Shown here piece after piece: positions 9,203 to 17,911 of a stretch of DNA of 34,817 nucleotides (its first letter is position 1; each line of letters starts with the position of its first letter). Below the pieces are notes generated by a model. That model was given only the letters and a program-made list of their open reading frames with translations, ran no database searches and had not been told where the DNA came from. The position numbers and the translations under genes are program-made. The DNA comes from Candidatus Omnitrophota bacterium (GTDB lineage: Bacteria > Omnitrophota > Gorgyraeia > Duberdicusellales > 4484-171). Location of the stretch: the NCBI GenBank assembly GCA_023819525.1, contig JAMWCT010000004.1:1-34817 (forward strand). The letters run 5' to 3'.

Positions 9203-10366
9203 ATGTCACTCATTAACTACAAATTAACAGAAGAACAGGAGATGCTTAAAAATTTATGTCGTCAAATTGCTGAAGAAAAGATAAAGCCATACTCAAGAGA
9301 ACTAGATGAAAAAGAAGAGTTTCCTTGGGAGATCATGAAGATATTGGCTCAGTCAGATCTTTTTTCCATTTGCATACCACAAGAATATGGTGGTATGGGT
9401 GGAGGTTTGTTGGAGCTATGTATAGCTACAGAAGAGATTTCAAGAGTAGATGGTGGTGTTGCTGCTTCTTATGCCGCTTCATTTTTAGGTATGTTTCCAA
9501 TACTTTTATATGGAACAGAAGAACAGAAGAAAAAATATTTACCACAACTAGCATCAGGTAGTAAATTGGCAGCGTTTGCTTTGACTGAACCTGAGGCTGG
9601 TTCTGACGCTTCAGCAATTAGGACCGTTGCTAAAAAAGAAGGTGATCACTATATTTTAAATGGCACAAAGCATTTTATCACAAATGGTGGGGAGGCAGAG
9701 ATTTATACTGTTATTGCTGTAACCGATAAATCAAAAGGACCACGTGGAGTATCTGCTTTTATTGTTGAGAAGGGAACAGAAGGTTTTACTTTTGGGAAAA
9801 AGGAAGAAAAATTAGGAATTAGAACATCTTCTACAAGAGAACTGATTTTTTCAGATGTAAGGGTGAGCAAAGAAAATTTACTTGGCGGAAGAGAAGGTAT
9901 TGGTTTTATTGTGACTATGAAAACCTTTGATCAATCCCGTCCGGGTGTTGCAGCTCAAGCAGTTGGTATAGCGCAAGGAGCTTTAGAGCTGGCAGTTGAA
10001 TATGCACATAAACGAGTACAATTTGGTAAACCAATCAGTTCTTTTCAAGGAATACAATGGATACTTGCTGATATGGCAACAAAGGTAGAAGCTGCTAGAA
10101 GTTTAGTTTATAGTGTTGCTTTAATGGTTGATAGAGGTGAAAAAGAAGTTGGCGCAGCCTCGGCTATGGCAAAGTTGTTTGCTTCTGATGTGGCCATGGA
10201 AGTAACAACAAATGCCGTCCAAATTTTTGGAGGTTATGGTTATATGCGCGATTATCCGGTAGAGAAATTTATGCGCGATGCAAAGATAACTCAAATTTAT
10301 GAAGGAACAAATCAAATCCAGCGCAATATTATAGCTTTAGACCTAATTAAGCGCTACGCAAAATAA
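9203..10366 (+). CDS. Acyl-CoA dehydrogenase
   Basis: AFALTEPEAGSDASAI, IFGGYGYMRDYPVEKFMRDAKITQIYEGTNQIQR (catalytic Glu region); strong SD GGGAGG. ATG 9203 preferred over TTG 9182. Confidence 0.95.
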   Translation: MSLINYKLTEEQEMLKNLCRQIAEEKIKPYSRELDEKEEFPWEIMKILAQSDLFSICIPQEYGGMGGGLLELCIATEEISRVDGGVAASYAASFLGMFPILLYGTEEQKKKYLPQLASGSKLAAFALTEPEAGSDASAIRTVAKKEGDHYILNGTKHFITNGGEAEIYTVIAVTDKSKGPRGVSAFIVEKGTEGFTFGKKEEKLGIRTSSTRELIFSDVRVSKENLLGGREGIGFIVTMKTFDQSRPGVAAQAVGIAQGALELAVEYAHKRVQFGKPISSFQGIQWILADMATKVEAARSLVYSVALMVDRGEKEVGAASAMAKLFASDVAMEVTTNAVQIFGGYGYMRDYPVEKFMRDAKITQIYEGTNQIQRNIIALDLIKRYAK

Positions 10367-10390
10367 AATTAAAAAATCACGCCAATAATA

Positions 10391-10418
10391 TTGTAGTTTA
10401 AATAATTTTTGATATAAT
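10391..10418 (+). promoter_or_regulatory. Sigma70-like promoter TTGTAG-16-TATAAT for rpsU
   Basis: TTGTAG 10391-10396, TATAAT 10413-10418. Confidence 0.45.
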
Positions 10419-10452
10419 ATAAAAATATAGTATTCTATCAAAAGGAGGAATA

Positions 10453-10608
10453 ATGGCAGAAGTTAGGATAGAGAAAAAAGAAGATTTTGAAAAAGCGTTG
10501 CGCAAATTTAATATTCAATGCAAACGAGAGGGAATTTTAAAGGAGTGTCGCGAACGCCAATATTATACAAAACCATCTGAGAGAAAAAGGAGAAATGTTA
10601 AAAAATAG
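10453..10608 (+). CDS. rpsU: 30S ribosomal protein bS21
   Basis: Own translation MAEVRIEKKEDFEKALRKFNIQCKREGILKECRERQYYTKPSERKRRNVKK; strong SD AAAGGAGG; missed by ORF track because of length. Confidence 0.92.
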   Translation: MAEVRIEKKEDFEKALRKFNIQCKREGILKECRERQYYTKPSERKRRNVKK

Positions 10609-10632
10609 AATATATAAAATTTTTAATTTTAG

Positions 10633-10911
10633 ATGGATTGTAGTGAAGTTAGAAAAATAATACCTGAATATGTTAATCACACCATTACTGAAGATAGAAC
10701 TACAGAAGTAGAAGAACATTTATGTATTTGCAACGACTGTAGACAATTTTTAAATAATTTTATAGATAACCCTTCAAAATCACCAACTTCTAAACCAACG
10801 TCTTGCAGTGAACCTGCTAGCAAGAAAGTGTTTAGTTTTTTTGATTATATTATTTTGGCTATTGGATTAGGTGTGTTTTTATTTTTTATCTATCTTATTT
10901 TAAGAAAATAA
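10633..10911 (+). CDS. zf-HC2 (anti-sigma-factor-like zinc finger) protein with one C-terminal TM helix
   Basis: MDCSEVRKIIPEYVNHTIT...VEEHLCICNDCRQFL (HxxxCxxC) and C-terminal hydrophobic segment. Confidence 0.8.
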   Translation: MDCSEVRKIIPEYVNHTITEDRTTEVEEHLCICNDCRQFLNNFIDNPSKSPTSKPTSCSEPASKKVFSFFDYIILAIGLGVFLFFIYLILRK

Positions 10912-10921
10912 TATTTATTTT

Positions 10922-11644
10922 ATGAAAATAAATATAAGAGAAAAAGATAATATAGTTATTCTTGATTTAGAAGGAAATATTGATATTAATGCATCAAATT
11001 TCATTGAAACTATTGGATGGGTGCTGGTTAATAAGTCTAAAAATATTATATGCAATTTTGAAGGGATAGACATAATTGATTATGTTGGGGTATCTTTAAT
11101 TGCAGTTGCATATAAGAATGTTATTAATCATAATGGGAATATGTTGCTTTGTAATGTTCCAGCTCATATTCTAAAATTGTTTACTATTGTTGGATTAGAT
11201 AAGGTATTTGATTATTATCAGACAGAAGAAGATGCAATTAAAATTTTAAAGGAACTCCAAATATTTGATAGAATTACATCTGCGAAACTACGTCGACGTT
11301 TTAGACGAATCCCATATAAGGGCGACATAGAATATAAACAAAAATTTTCACCAACTGATATTTTTTATAAAGGAAAAATTTTAAACTTAAGCGCAATCGG
11401 TGCATTTATTGTTTGCGATAAAATATTTTCTATTGGGGAAATCTTGCAAACTAAATTCTATCTTTTGCCAGACGAGATGGAATTAAAATTAGATGCAAAA
11501 GTTATTTGGATTGCCGATGAAGAAATCCAACCATTAGAATCTCCGGCCATGGGTATAGAATTTTATAATATAGAAGCGCATACCCAACAACTTATAATTG
11601 ATTTTGTTGAAAAAAATTTTGCAAATACAGATATAAATGAATAA
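10922..11644 (+). CDS. STAS-PilZ fusion protein
   Basis: N-terminal STAS fold pattern; C-terminal PilZ with RRRFRR and NLSAIGAFI (RxxxR ... [D/N]xSxxG). Confidence 0.8.
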   Translation: MKINIREKDNIVILDLEGNIDINASNFIETIGWVLVNKSKNIICNFEGIDIIDYVGVSLIAVAYKNVINHNGNMLLCNVPAHILKLFTIVGLDKVFDYYQTEEDAIKILKELQIFDRITSAKLRRRFRRIPYKGDIEYKQKFSPTDIFYKGKILNLSAIGAFIVCDKIFSIGEILQTKFYLLPDEMELKLDAKVIWIADEEIQPLESPAMGIEFYNIEAHTQQLIIDFVEKNFANTDINE

Positions 11645-12011
11645 AAAAATAATTGAGTGTTTGATAAAATTAATTTTGGCTGTAAATATTTTGTTAGTTT
11701 TTGGATGCGGCTCTGCGATAGGAACATTGATTGAATTAAGTCATAATGAAAAATTAAAAGAAAAAGCAGCAAAAGAAGAAGCAGAAAAGTTTGAACGCCT
11801 AAAGTTTTATATTTTCGAAAATAAACTTCAAAGAGGGGCGTCAAAAAAATTTGTTATAGAAAAAATTGGTTATCCAAATCTTGAGTATTTAACAGAAACA
11901 GGCATTAAATTTGTATATTTTAAAGGCACCCCTTTAAGTGATGAGAAAATATATTTATTTTTTGATAAAAATGGTTCTCTAATAAATTTAGAGTGCATAA
12001 AATGTAAATAA
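11637..12011 (+). CDS. Small lipoprotein, SmpA/OmlA-like C-terminal pattern
   Basis: Lipobox LVFGC; GASKKFVIEKIGYPNLEYLTETGIKFVYFK...LFFDKNGSLINL. Confidence 0.55.
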   Translation: MNKKIIECLIKLILAVNILLVFGCGSAIGTLIELSHNEKLKEKAAKEEAEKFERLKFYIFENKLQRGASKKFVIEKIGYPNLEYLTETGIKFVYFKGTPLSDEKIYLFFDKNGSLINLECIKCK

Positions 12012-12027
12012 AAATTTTTAAGTATCA

Positions 12028-12669
12028 ATGATAAAAGGTGCTAATAGCGAAAAGTTTGCATTTTTTTTATCATTAATTCTACATATAGCTTTAATTAGTT
12101 TACTAAATTACTCTTTACAGAAACAATCTATAACAAATACAGTTTTTAAAAATAAAGAAAAATATCAAATGTTTTCTACTCAAAACTTAAATATTATGAA
12201 GACCAATAGAGATATTTCAGAAAAAAAAACCTCAACTTTTTTACCTCCGCCTTATGTTGGAGATATTTTTGAAACATTTAAATTGTCGTCACAATCTATA
12301 TCATTAGAAAAACCAAAAATTATCCAAGAAAAATTTATAGAAGTCGATACAACTGAATTTATTGATATAAATTTAAAAAAACTTCCAAAATATATGGACT
12401 ATTATTGGCTTGTTCGTTCGCAAATAAGTAAGATTGCACATAATATATACAATGTAAACCAAACAGGTTTTGTAGTTTTAAATTTTGTAATTAGCCGGGA
12501 AGGCAAACTCCTAGAGGTTAGGTTTATAAAAAAATCAGATAGTGAAATTTTAAATGAAATTGCTTTAAAAAGTATTTATAATGCTAGCCCATTTCCACCT
12601 TTTCCAAAAGAACTTCAAGATAAGAATAATCTTCCCTTTAATCTTTCTATTCATTTTAAAAACAGTTAG
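12028..12669 (+). CDS. TonB C-terminal-domain (energy transducer-like) protein
   Basis: N-terminal TM anchor; C-terminal TGFVVLNFVISREGKLLEVRFIKKSDSEILNEIALKSIYNASPFPPFP. Confidence 0.8.
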   Translation: MIKGANSEKFAFFLSLILHIALISLLNYSLQKQSITNTVFKNKEKYQMFSTQNLNIMKTNRDISEKKTSTFLPPPYVGDIFETFKLSSQSISLEKPKIIQEKFIEVDTTEFIDINLKKLPKYMDYYWLVRSQISKIAHNIYNVNQTGFVVLNFVISREGKLLEVRFIKKSDSEILNEIALKSIYNASPFPPFPKELQDKNNLPFNLSIHFKNS

Positions 12670-12850
12670 ATGCATTTAAACTACTCAACTCCACAAGATG
12701 GGGAAATTCTATTTATCAAGTAGAAAGAAAATGATAAACCAGATGTGATATACTTATAAAAGTCTGTTTTTTCTAAATATTCTTGTATATTTTGTAAAAA
12801 TTGATAAACTTAAATTAATAAATAGAAATTTTGACTCATCCAATATAGGC

Positions 12851-12878
12851 TTGATAGTTTTAAGAAATTTAATATAAT
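12851..12878 (+). promoter_or_regulatory. Sigma70-like promoter TTGATA-16-TATAAT, 5 nt upstream of ATG 12884
   Basis: TTGATA 12851-12856, spacer 16, TATAAT 12873-12878. Confidence 0.55.
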
Positions 12879-12883
12879 AATTT

Positions 12884-13756
12884 ATGATGAGAAAGAAGGT
12901 TTTAATTTTTTCGTTTATTTTTATTTTCTTTACTATAAAAGCGCAGGATTTTAAGGATTGCGAATTTTGCGGGACATTTTATCCAAAAGAGCAAGAACTG
13001 TTAAATTCAATCATAGATGATTTTTTAAAAGAGGCCCAAGAAAAAATAGATGGTCAAATTTTAGGTATAGTTTCTCCACATGCAGGTTATATGTATTCTG
13101 GAAAGGTAGCAGCATACAGTTATAAAATTTTAGAAAATGAAAAATTTGAAACTGTTATTTTGTTAGGTCCAACTCATCGCTACTATTTTGAAGGTATAGC
13201 AATATATAAGGAGGGATTTTTTAAAGTTCCATTAGGGGTTTTAGAAATAGATAAAGTGCTGACAGAACAATTCAGTTTACTTAAATTTGCTAATTTCAAT
13301 AACAATTATTTTGTTGGCGAGCATTCTTTGGAGGTGCAGTTACCTTTTATCTTAAAAACAGTTGGTACTGTTAAAATCGTTCCTATACTTTTTGGTAAAA
13401 TTTCTTACCAAGAACTGAAAGAATTTGCACAGAAATTAGTTCAATTATCTTTAAATAAAAAAATTCTAATTATAGTTTCAACTGACTTTTCACATTATCT
13501 AAAGTATGATGAGGCAGTAAATTTTGATAGACAAACAATAAATTTATTAGAAAATATGGAAGATTATGCGCTTTTTGTTTCAGAACAGTTAAATGGTGGA
13601 AGGGCTTGCGGAATAATGCCACTTATAAGTTTTATTTTGTATTCAAAGAATAAAAATGCAAAAATAAAGATTTTGAAATATTTAAATTCAGGTGATACGG
13701 CAGGCGATAAAAATAGAGTTGTAGGTTATGTTAGCGCGGTTTCATATATACCTTAA
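12884..13756 (+). CDS. MEMO1-family protein (AmmeMemoRadiSam system protein B) with signal peptide
   Basis: GTFYPKEQELL, SPHAGYMYSGKVAA, LGPTHRYYFEGI, GGRACGIMPL; N-terminal MMRKKVLIFSFIFIFFTIKAQ. Confidence 0.9.
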   Translation: MMRKKVLIFSFIFIFFTIKAQDFKDCEFCGTFYPKEQELLNSIIDDFLKEAQEKIDGQILGIVSPHAGYMYSGKVAAYSYKILENEKFETVILLGPTHRYYFEGIAIYKEGFFKVPLGVLEIDKVLTEQFSLLKFANFNNNYFVGEHSLEVQLPFILKTVGTVKIVPILFGKISYQELKEFAQKLVQLSLNKKILIIVSTDFSHYLKYDEAVNFDRQTINLLENMEDYALFVSEQLNGGRACGIMPLISFILYSKNKNAKIKILKYLNSGDTAGDKNRVVGYVSAVSYIP

Positions 13757-14597
13757 AAAAAGTTATGTAATAAAATTTTTTTTTGTTTTAATTATGGCTT
13801 TGTCAACTAATAACATTTGGGCACAAGAAAAATATTCCAAAGAAGAAAAAGAATATATGTTAAATTTGGCAAGACAGACTTTGGTTTGGTATTTAGTGTA
13901 TAAGAAAATACCACAACCAAAACCTGAAGAATTAACTGAAAATTTAAAAGAAAAAAGACCATGTTTTGTGACCTTAATTAAACGCAATTATGGCTTACGC
14001 GGTTGCATAGGGATGTTTGAATTTGACCAACCTCTATATAAAAATATTATAAGTAGAGCGATAGCCGCTGCAACAGAGGATTTTAGATTCCCATACCCTG
14101 TATCGCCTGAGGAGTTAGATGATATACAGATTGAAATAAGTATACTTACAGAACCAAAGCGGCTAGATTTTAGTGATCCTAAAGATTTATTGGAAAAAAT
14201 TACCCCATATAAAGATGGGATTATTTTGCACACTGATTATGGTAGCTCTACATATTTACCCCAAGTTTGGGAGCAGTTACCTGATAAAGAGCTATTTCTT
14301 TCCAGTTTATGTCAAAAACATGGTGCACCAGCTAATTGGTGGAAAACAAACTATAAAAAATTAAAAGTAGAATTGTATCAGGCAATTCATTTTAGTGAAG
14401 AAGGCTTTGGGGGCAAAAAAATAGTTGGACCTTATGGGGCAGTTGTTGGAAAGAGAGGAGCAACTATACTTGGAAAAGTTTCATTGCTTAAAGACCTAAC
14501 TATTAAAAAAGGCACATATTTAAAAGAAGGCACATATTTAGAAGAGGGAACTATTGTAACAGCAGATTCAGATATAATTGAGAGGCCAAGTAGATAA
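13728..14597 (+). CDS. AMMECR1-family protein (AmmeMemoRadiSam system protein A) with signal peptide and C-terminal repeat extension
   Basis: RPCFVTLIKRNYGLRGCIGMFEFDQPLYKNI, PVSPEELDDIQIEISILTEP, LPQVWEQ; N-terminal hydrophobic segment ending NIWAQ; C-terminal LTIKKGTYLKEGTYLEEGTIV repeats. Confidence 0.9.
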   Translation: MLARFHIYLKKSYVIKFFFVLIMALSTNNIWAQEKYSKEEKEYMLNLARQTLVWYLVYKKIPQPKPEELTENLKEKRPCFVTLIKRNYGLRGCIGMFEFDQPLYKNIISRAIAAATEDFRFPYPVSPEELDDIQIEISILTEPKRLDFSDPKDLLEKITPYKDGIILHTDYGSSTYLPQVWEQLPDKELFLSSLCQKHGAPANWWKTNYKKLKVELYQAIHFSEEGFGGKKIVGPYGAVVGKRGATILGKVSLLKDLTIKKGTYLKEGTYLEEGTIVTADSDIIERPSR

Positions 14598-14630
14598 TTT
14601 TTTAAACCTTCCTGAAATTCTTTTAATAAA

Positions 14631-15344
14631 ATGTCAAAGGTGAGGGTATATTTTAAAGAAATAACCGATAAAGACAATGTTGTGATTGAAGATAAAGATA
14701 TAGTTCATAAGATAAGAGATGTTTTGCGCTTATCACAAGAAGACAAAGTATATCTTTTTGATGGTGAGGGAAGAGAATATTGTGCGATTGTTGATAGAAT
14801 AACAAAAAATTTAGTGACTCTTAAAAATATAAAGTTAGAGCGCCTCCAAGAAGAAACAAAATTTAAATTATTTTTAGGTTTTCCATTATTAAGAGAGGAA
14901 AAGATTGATTTTATTTTACAAAAAACAACTGAACTTGGGGTGAGTGGTTTTATACCATTTTTTTGCAAAAATAGTTTAAATAATAGGCCATCAGCTGAAA
15001 AAATAAAAAGATGGATAAAAATAATTATTGAAGCAACACGGCAATCAGATCGTCTATGGTGCCCACAATTACTTGAGACCAGTTCGTTTGATAAAATACT
15101 TAAAATGGATTTTGAGGAAAAATTCGTCGCAACAAAAAATGGTAAAAAAATAGATACATATCTAAAAAAATATTTTAGCAAAGAGATTTTTATTATAGTT
15201 GGACCTGAAGGCGATTTTGATAAGGATGAGTATATTTTGTTAGAAAAAAATAATTTTAAAAAAATTTTACTTTCCCAAAACACATTAAGAGTTGAAACAG
15301 CTGCTATTTTTGCAGTCGGATTATTTAATTATTTTTTATTATGA
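14631..15344 (+). CDS. rsmE: 16S rRNA (uracil1498-N3)-methyltransferase RsmE
   Basis: KIDFILQKTTELGVSGFIPF, IIEATRQSDRLWCPQL, IIVGPEGDFDKDEY, LRVETAAI. Confidence 0.93.
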   Translation: MSKVRVYFKEITDKDNVVIEDKDIVHKIRDVLRLSQEDKVYLFDGEGREYCAIVDRITKNLVTLKNIKLERLQEETKFKLFLGFPLLREEKIDFILQKTTELGVSGFIPFFCKNSLNNRPSAEKIKRWIKIIIEATRQSDRLWCPQLLETSSFDKILKMDFEEKFVATKNGKKIDTYLKKYFSKEIFIIVGPEGDFDKDEYILLEKNNFKKILLSQNTLRVETAAIFAVGLFNYFLL

Positions 15345-16573
15345 GGATTAAATTTTTAACTTTAGGTTGTAAGGTTAATCAATATGAAACACAGGCGCTA
15401 AAGGAAGAATTTAGCCGTTTAGGTCATATTATATGTGATAGCGACGCTGATATGTGTGTGATAAATACCTGTTCTGTAACGCACAGGGCTGATAGAAAAT
15501 CTATTGAGGCTATTTTAAGTGCAAAAAAAAGATATCCAAAAGCTAAAATAGTTGTGACCGGTTGTTTTGCGCAATATGATGGTAAAAAAATAAAAGAGTT
15601 GGGCGTAGATTACATTATTCCACAAGATAAAAAGCAGTCATTAGTGGGGTTAATAAATAATGGGACTTTACAGGCTAAAAATATATGGTCATTAAAGATT
15701 AGTAGTTTTTCAAATGAGCGTGCGTTTTTAAAGATTCAAGATGGTTGTGATTTTTGTTGTTCTTTTTGTAAAATTCCTTATATACGAGGCAATTCTGTAA
15801 GTAGAAAAAAGGAAGAAGTTATAGAAGAGTTTAAAAGATTAGCCAGATATCATAAAGAAATAGTGCTATGTGGGGTAAATTTAGCTCTTTATGGAAAAGA
15901 TCTATCAGGCTATGTAAGGCTCAAGACTCTTATCAATGAAATTTTAGAATTAGGATATCCAACTAGAATTAGATTAAGTTCACTTGAGCCTTGTTTGGTT
16001 ACAGACCAACTGATAAAGATTTTTTCCCATCCAAAAATTTGTCCACATATACATCTACCATTTCAAAGTGGAGACGATACTGTTTTGGAAAAAATGAATA
16101 AAGTAGAAACAGTTTCGTTATATAAAGATCTTGTTTATAAATTGCGCAAAATAAATCCTTCTATCGCGATAAGTTGTGATATGATGATAGGCTTTCCAGC
16201 AGAAAATGATTTGACATTTCAGAATACCGTTGATTTTTTAAAAGATGTAAGACCAATGCGGATGCATATTTTTACATTTTCTCCAAGAAATTTAACAGCT
16301 TTTTCAGATACAAAAATTAAAGACCAAAGAATAATATATAAGCGGTATAATTTTTTAAAAAAATTAGCATTTGATTTCTCGATTGAATATAAAAAAAGTT
16401 TTTTAGGAAAGACGCAAGAGATGATTATTGAAGAGCAATGTGATGGTTACGTTGTCGGATATACTCAAAATTATATAAGAGTATGGCTTAAAGGGATTTA
16501 CCCAAAAGGAGAAATAATAGCAGTAAAGATTACTTCGGTTAGCGAAGACGGAAAAGTTTTTGCATCAATTTAA
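15341..16573 (+). CDS. mtaB: MtaB-like tRNA (N6-threonylcarbamoyladenosine) methylthiotransferase
   Basis: LGCKVNQYETQAL; radical SAM CDFCCSFCKIPYIRG; IHLPFQSGDDTVLEKMNK. Confidence 0.88.
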   Translation: MRIKFLTLGCKVNQYETQALKEEFSRLGHIICDSDADMCVINTCSVTHRADRKSIEAILSAKKRYPKAKIVVTGCFAQYDGKKIKELGVDYIIPQDKKQSLVGLINNGTLQAKNIWSLKISSFSNERAFLKIQDGCDFCCSFCKIPYIRGNSVSRKKEEVIEEFKRLARYHKEIVLCGVNLALYGKDLSGYVRLKTLINEILELGYPTRIRLSSLEPCLVTDQLIKIFSHPKICPHIHLPFQSGDDTVLEKMNKVETVSLYKDLVYKLRKINPSIAISCDMMIGFPAENDLTFQNTVDFLKDVRPMRMHIFTFSPRNLTAFSDTKIKDQRIIYKRYNFLKKLAFDFSIEYKKSFLGKTQEMIIEEQCDGYVVGYTQNYIRVWLKGIYPKGEIIAVKITSVSEDGKVFASI

Positions 16574-16578
16574 AATAT

Positions 16579-17376
16579 ATGAAAGTGCCAATAAGTGTAG
16601 TTGTAATTACTAAAAACGAAGAGGCTAGGTTAGAGAGGTGTCTTAAAAGCGTAAAAGATTGGGCAGAAGAGATAATTATTGTTGATGACTACAGTTACGA
16701 TAGCACGAAAGAAATTGCAAGCAAATTTACAGATAAAATATTTGTTAAAAAAATGAACAATGAAGGAGAACATCGGAATTGGGCGCACACAAAAGCAAGT
16801 TGCAATTGGATATTAAGTTTAGATGCAGATGAAGTTTTAACGGATGAATTAAAAAAAGAGATAGAACAAATTTTTAATTCTAAAGCGAATTTGAAGTTTA
16901 GTGGTTTTACTATACCAAGAAAAAATTTTATTGGAAATTATTGGATGCGTGCAGCATCACAATATCCCGCAGCACAATTAAAACTTTTTTATAAAAATAA
17001 ATTTAGATGGGAAGAAGTAGAAGTCCATCCGCGCGCATTTTTACAAGGTAGATGTGGACATCTTCAAAATCCAATTTTACATTATACCTATAGAAATTTT
17101 GAAGATTTTTTGCAGAAATTAAATAGGCAGACAACGCAAGAAGCACAAAAATGGTTTAAAATATATAAACTCAACCCAAAAAAAGCAAATTATAAGATGA
17201 ATTTAATACATGCCTTATGGAGGGTTTTAGATAGATTTATACGTTATTTTCTTATTAAAAAAGGCTACAAAGATGGATTTATTGGATTTATGATGGCAAT
17301 ATTTTCTTCTTTGTATCAGATAGTTTCGTATGCAAAATATTGGGAGTTAAAAAATGAAGGTAGTTTTTTTAGATAG
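16579..17376 (+). CDS. Family 2 glycosyltransferase (LPS core-type)
   Basis: ISVVVITKNEEARLERCLKSVKDWAEEIIIVDDYSYDST...SLDADE. Confidence 0.9.
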   Translation: MKVPISVVVITKNEEARLERCLKSVKDWAEEIIIVDDYSYDSTKEIASKFTDKIFVKKMNNEGEHRNWAHTKASCNWILSLDADEVLTDELKKEIEQIFNSKANLKFSGFTIPRKNFIGNYWMRAASQYPAAQLKLFYKNKFRWEEVEVHPRAFLQGRCGHLQNPILHYTYRNFEDFLQKLNRQTTQEAQKWFKIYKLNPKKANYKMNLIHALWRVLDRFIRYFLIKKGYKDGFIGFMMAIFSSLYQIVSYAKYWELKNEGSFFR

Positions 17377-17902
17377 GGACGGTGTAATTAATAAATATCC
17401 GGGCGATAATGATTATGTAAAAAGTTGGAAAGAATTTGAATTTATCCCTGGCAGTATTGAGGGTTTGCGTAAATTATGTTCTTATGATTTTAGATTAATT
17501 GTTATTTCAAATCAAGCAGGAGTTGGTAAAAGAATATTTTCAAAAGAAAATTTAGATATTATTACTAAAAAAATGTTAAGTGTTCTAAAAAAGAAAGATG
17601 TTTATATTGATGGTGTTTATTATTGCACACATCGCAAAGAAGATAATTGTTTTTGCAGAAAGCCAAAAATAGCACTTTTACACAGAGCACTTTCTGATTT
17701 AAAAATAAAGCCAAATATCAGTTTTTTTATAGGAGATTCTTTTGTTGATATGGAGACTGCAAGAAAATTTGGTGCAAAGACTATTTTGTTACTTTCTGGA
17801 AAAGAAAAAATTTCCAATCGCCCTCATTGGAAATTTGAGCCAGAATATATTTTTGATAATCTTTTAGTCGCTTCCCACTATCTTTGTGAGCATTTTGGAT
17901 AA
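17354..17902 (+). CDS. HAD-IIIA phosphatase, GmhB-like heptose-1,7-bisphosphate phosphatase
   Basis: VVFLDRDGVINKYPGDNDYVKSW, SNQAGVGKRIF, CFCRKPKIALLHRA, FIGDSFVDMETA. Confidence 0.85.
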   Translation: MKVVFLDRDGVINKYPGDNDYVKSWKEFEFIPGSIEGLRKLCSYDFRLIVISNQAGVGKRIFSKENLDIITKKMLSVLKKKDVYIDGVYYCTHRKEDNCFCRKPKIALLHRALSDLKIKPNISFFIGDSFVDMETARKFGAKTILLLSGKEKISNRPHWKFEPEYIFDNLLVASHYLCEHFG

Positions 17903-17911
17903 TTTAAATTT

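Noticed and set aside
9325-9617. Overlapping + and - ORFs within the acyl-CoA dehydrogenase gene
   Set aside because: Out of frame with a well-supported gene.
12670-12850. Intergenic gap before the MEMO gene as a possible small RNA or IS scar
   Set aside because: Only weak inverted repeats (CTACT...AGTAG) and no coding or structural signal strong enough to call.
14705-15283. 192-aa minus-strand ORF
   Set aside because: Fully antisense to rsmE; Ser/Phe/Lys-rich shadow ORF.
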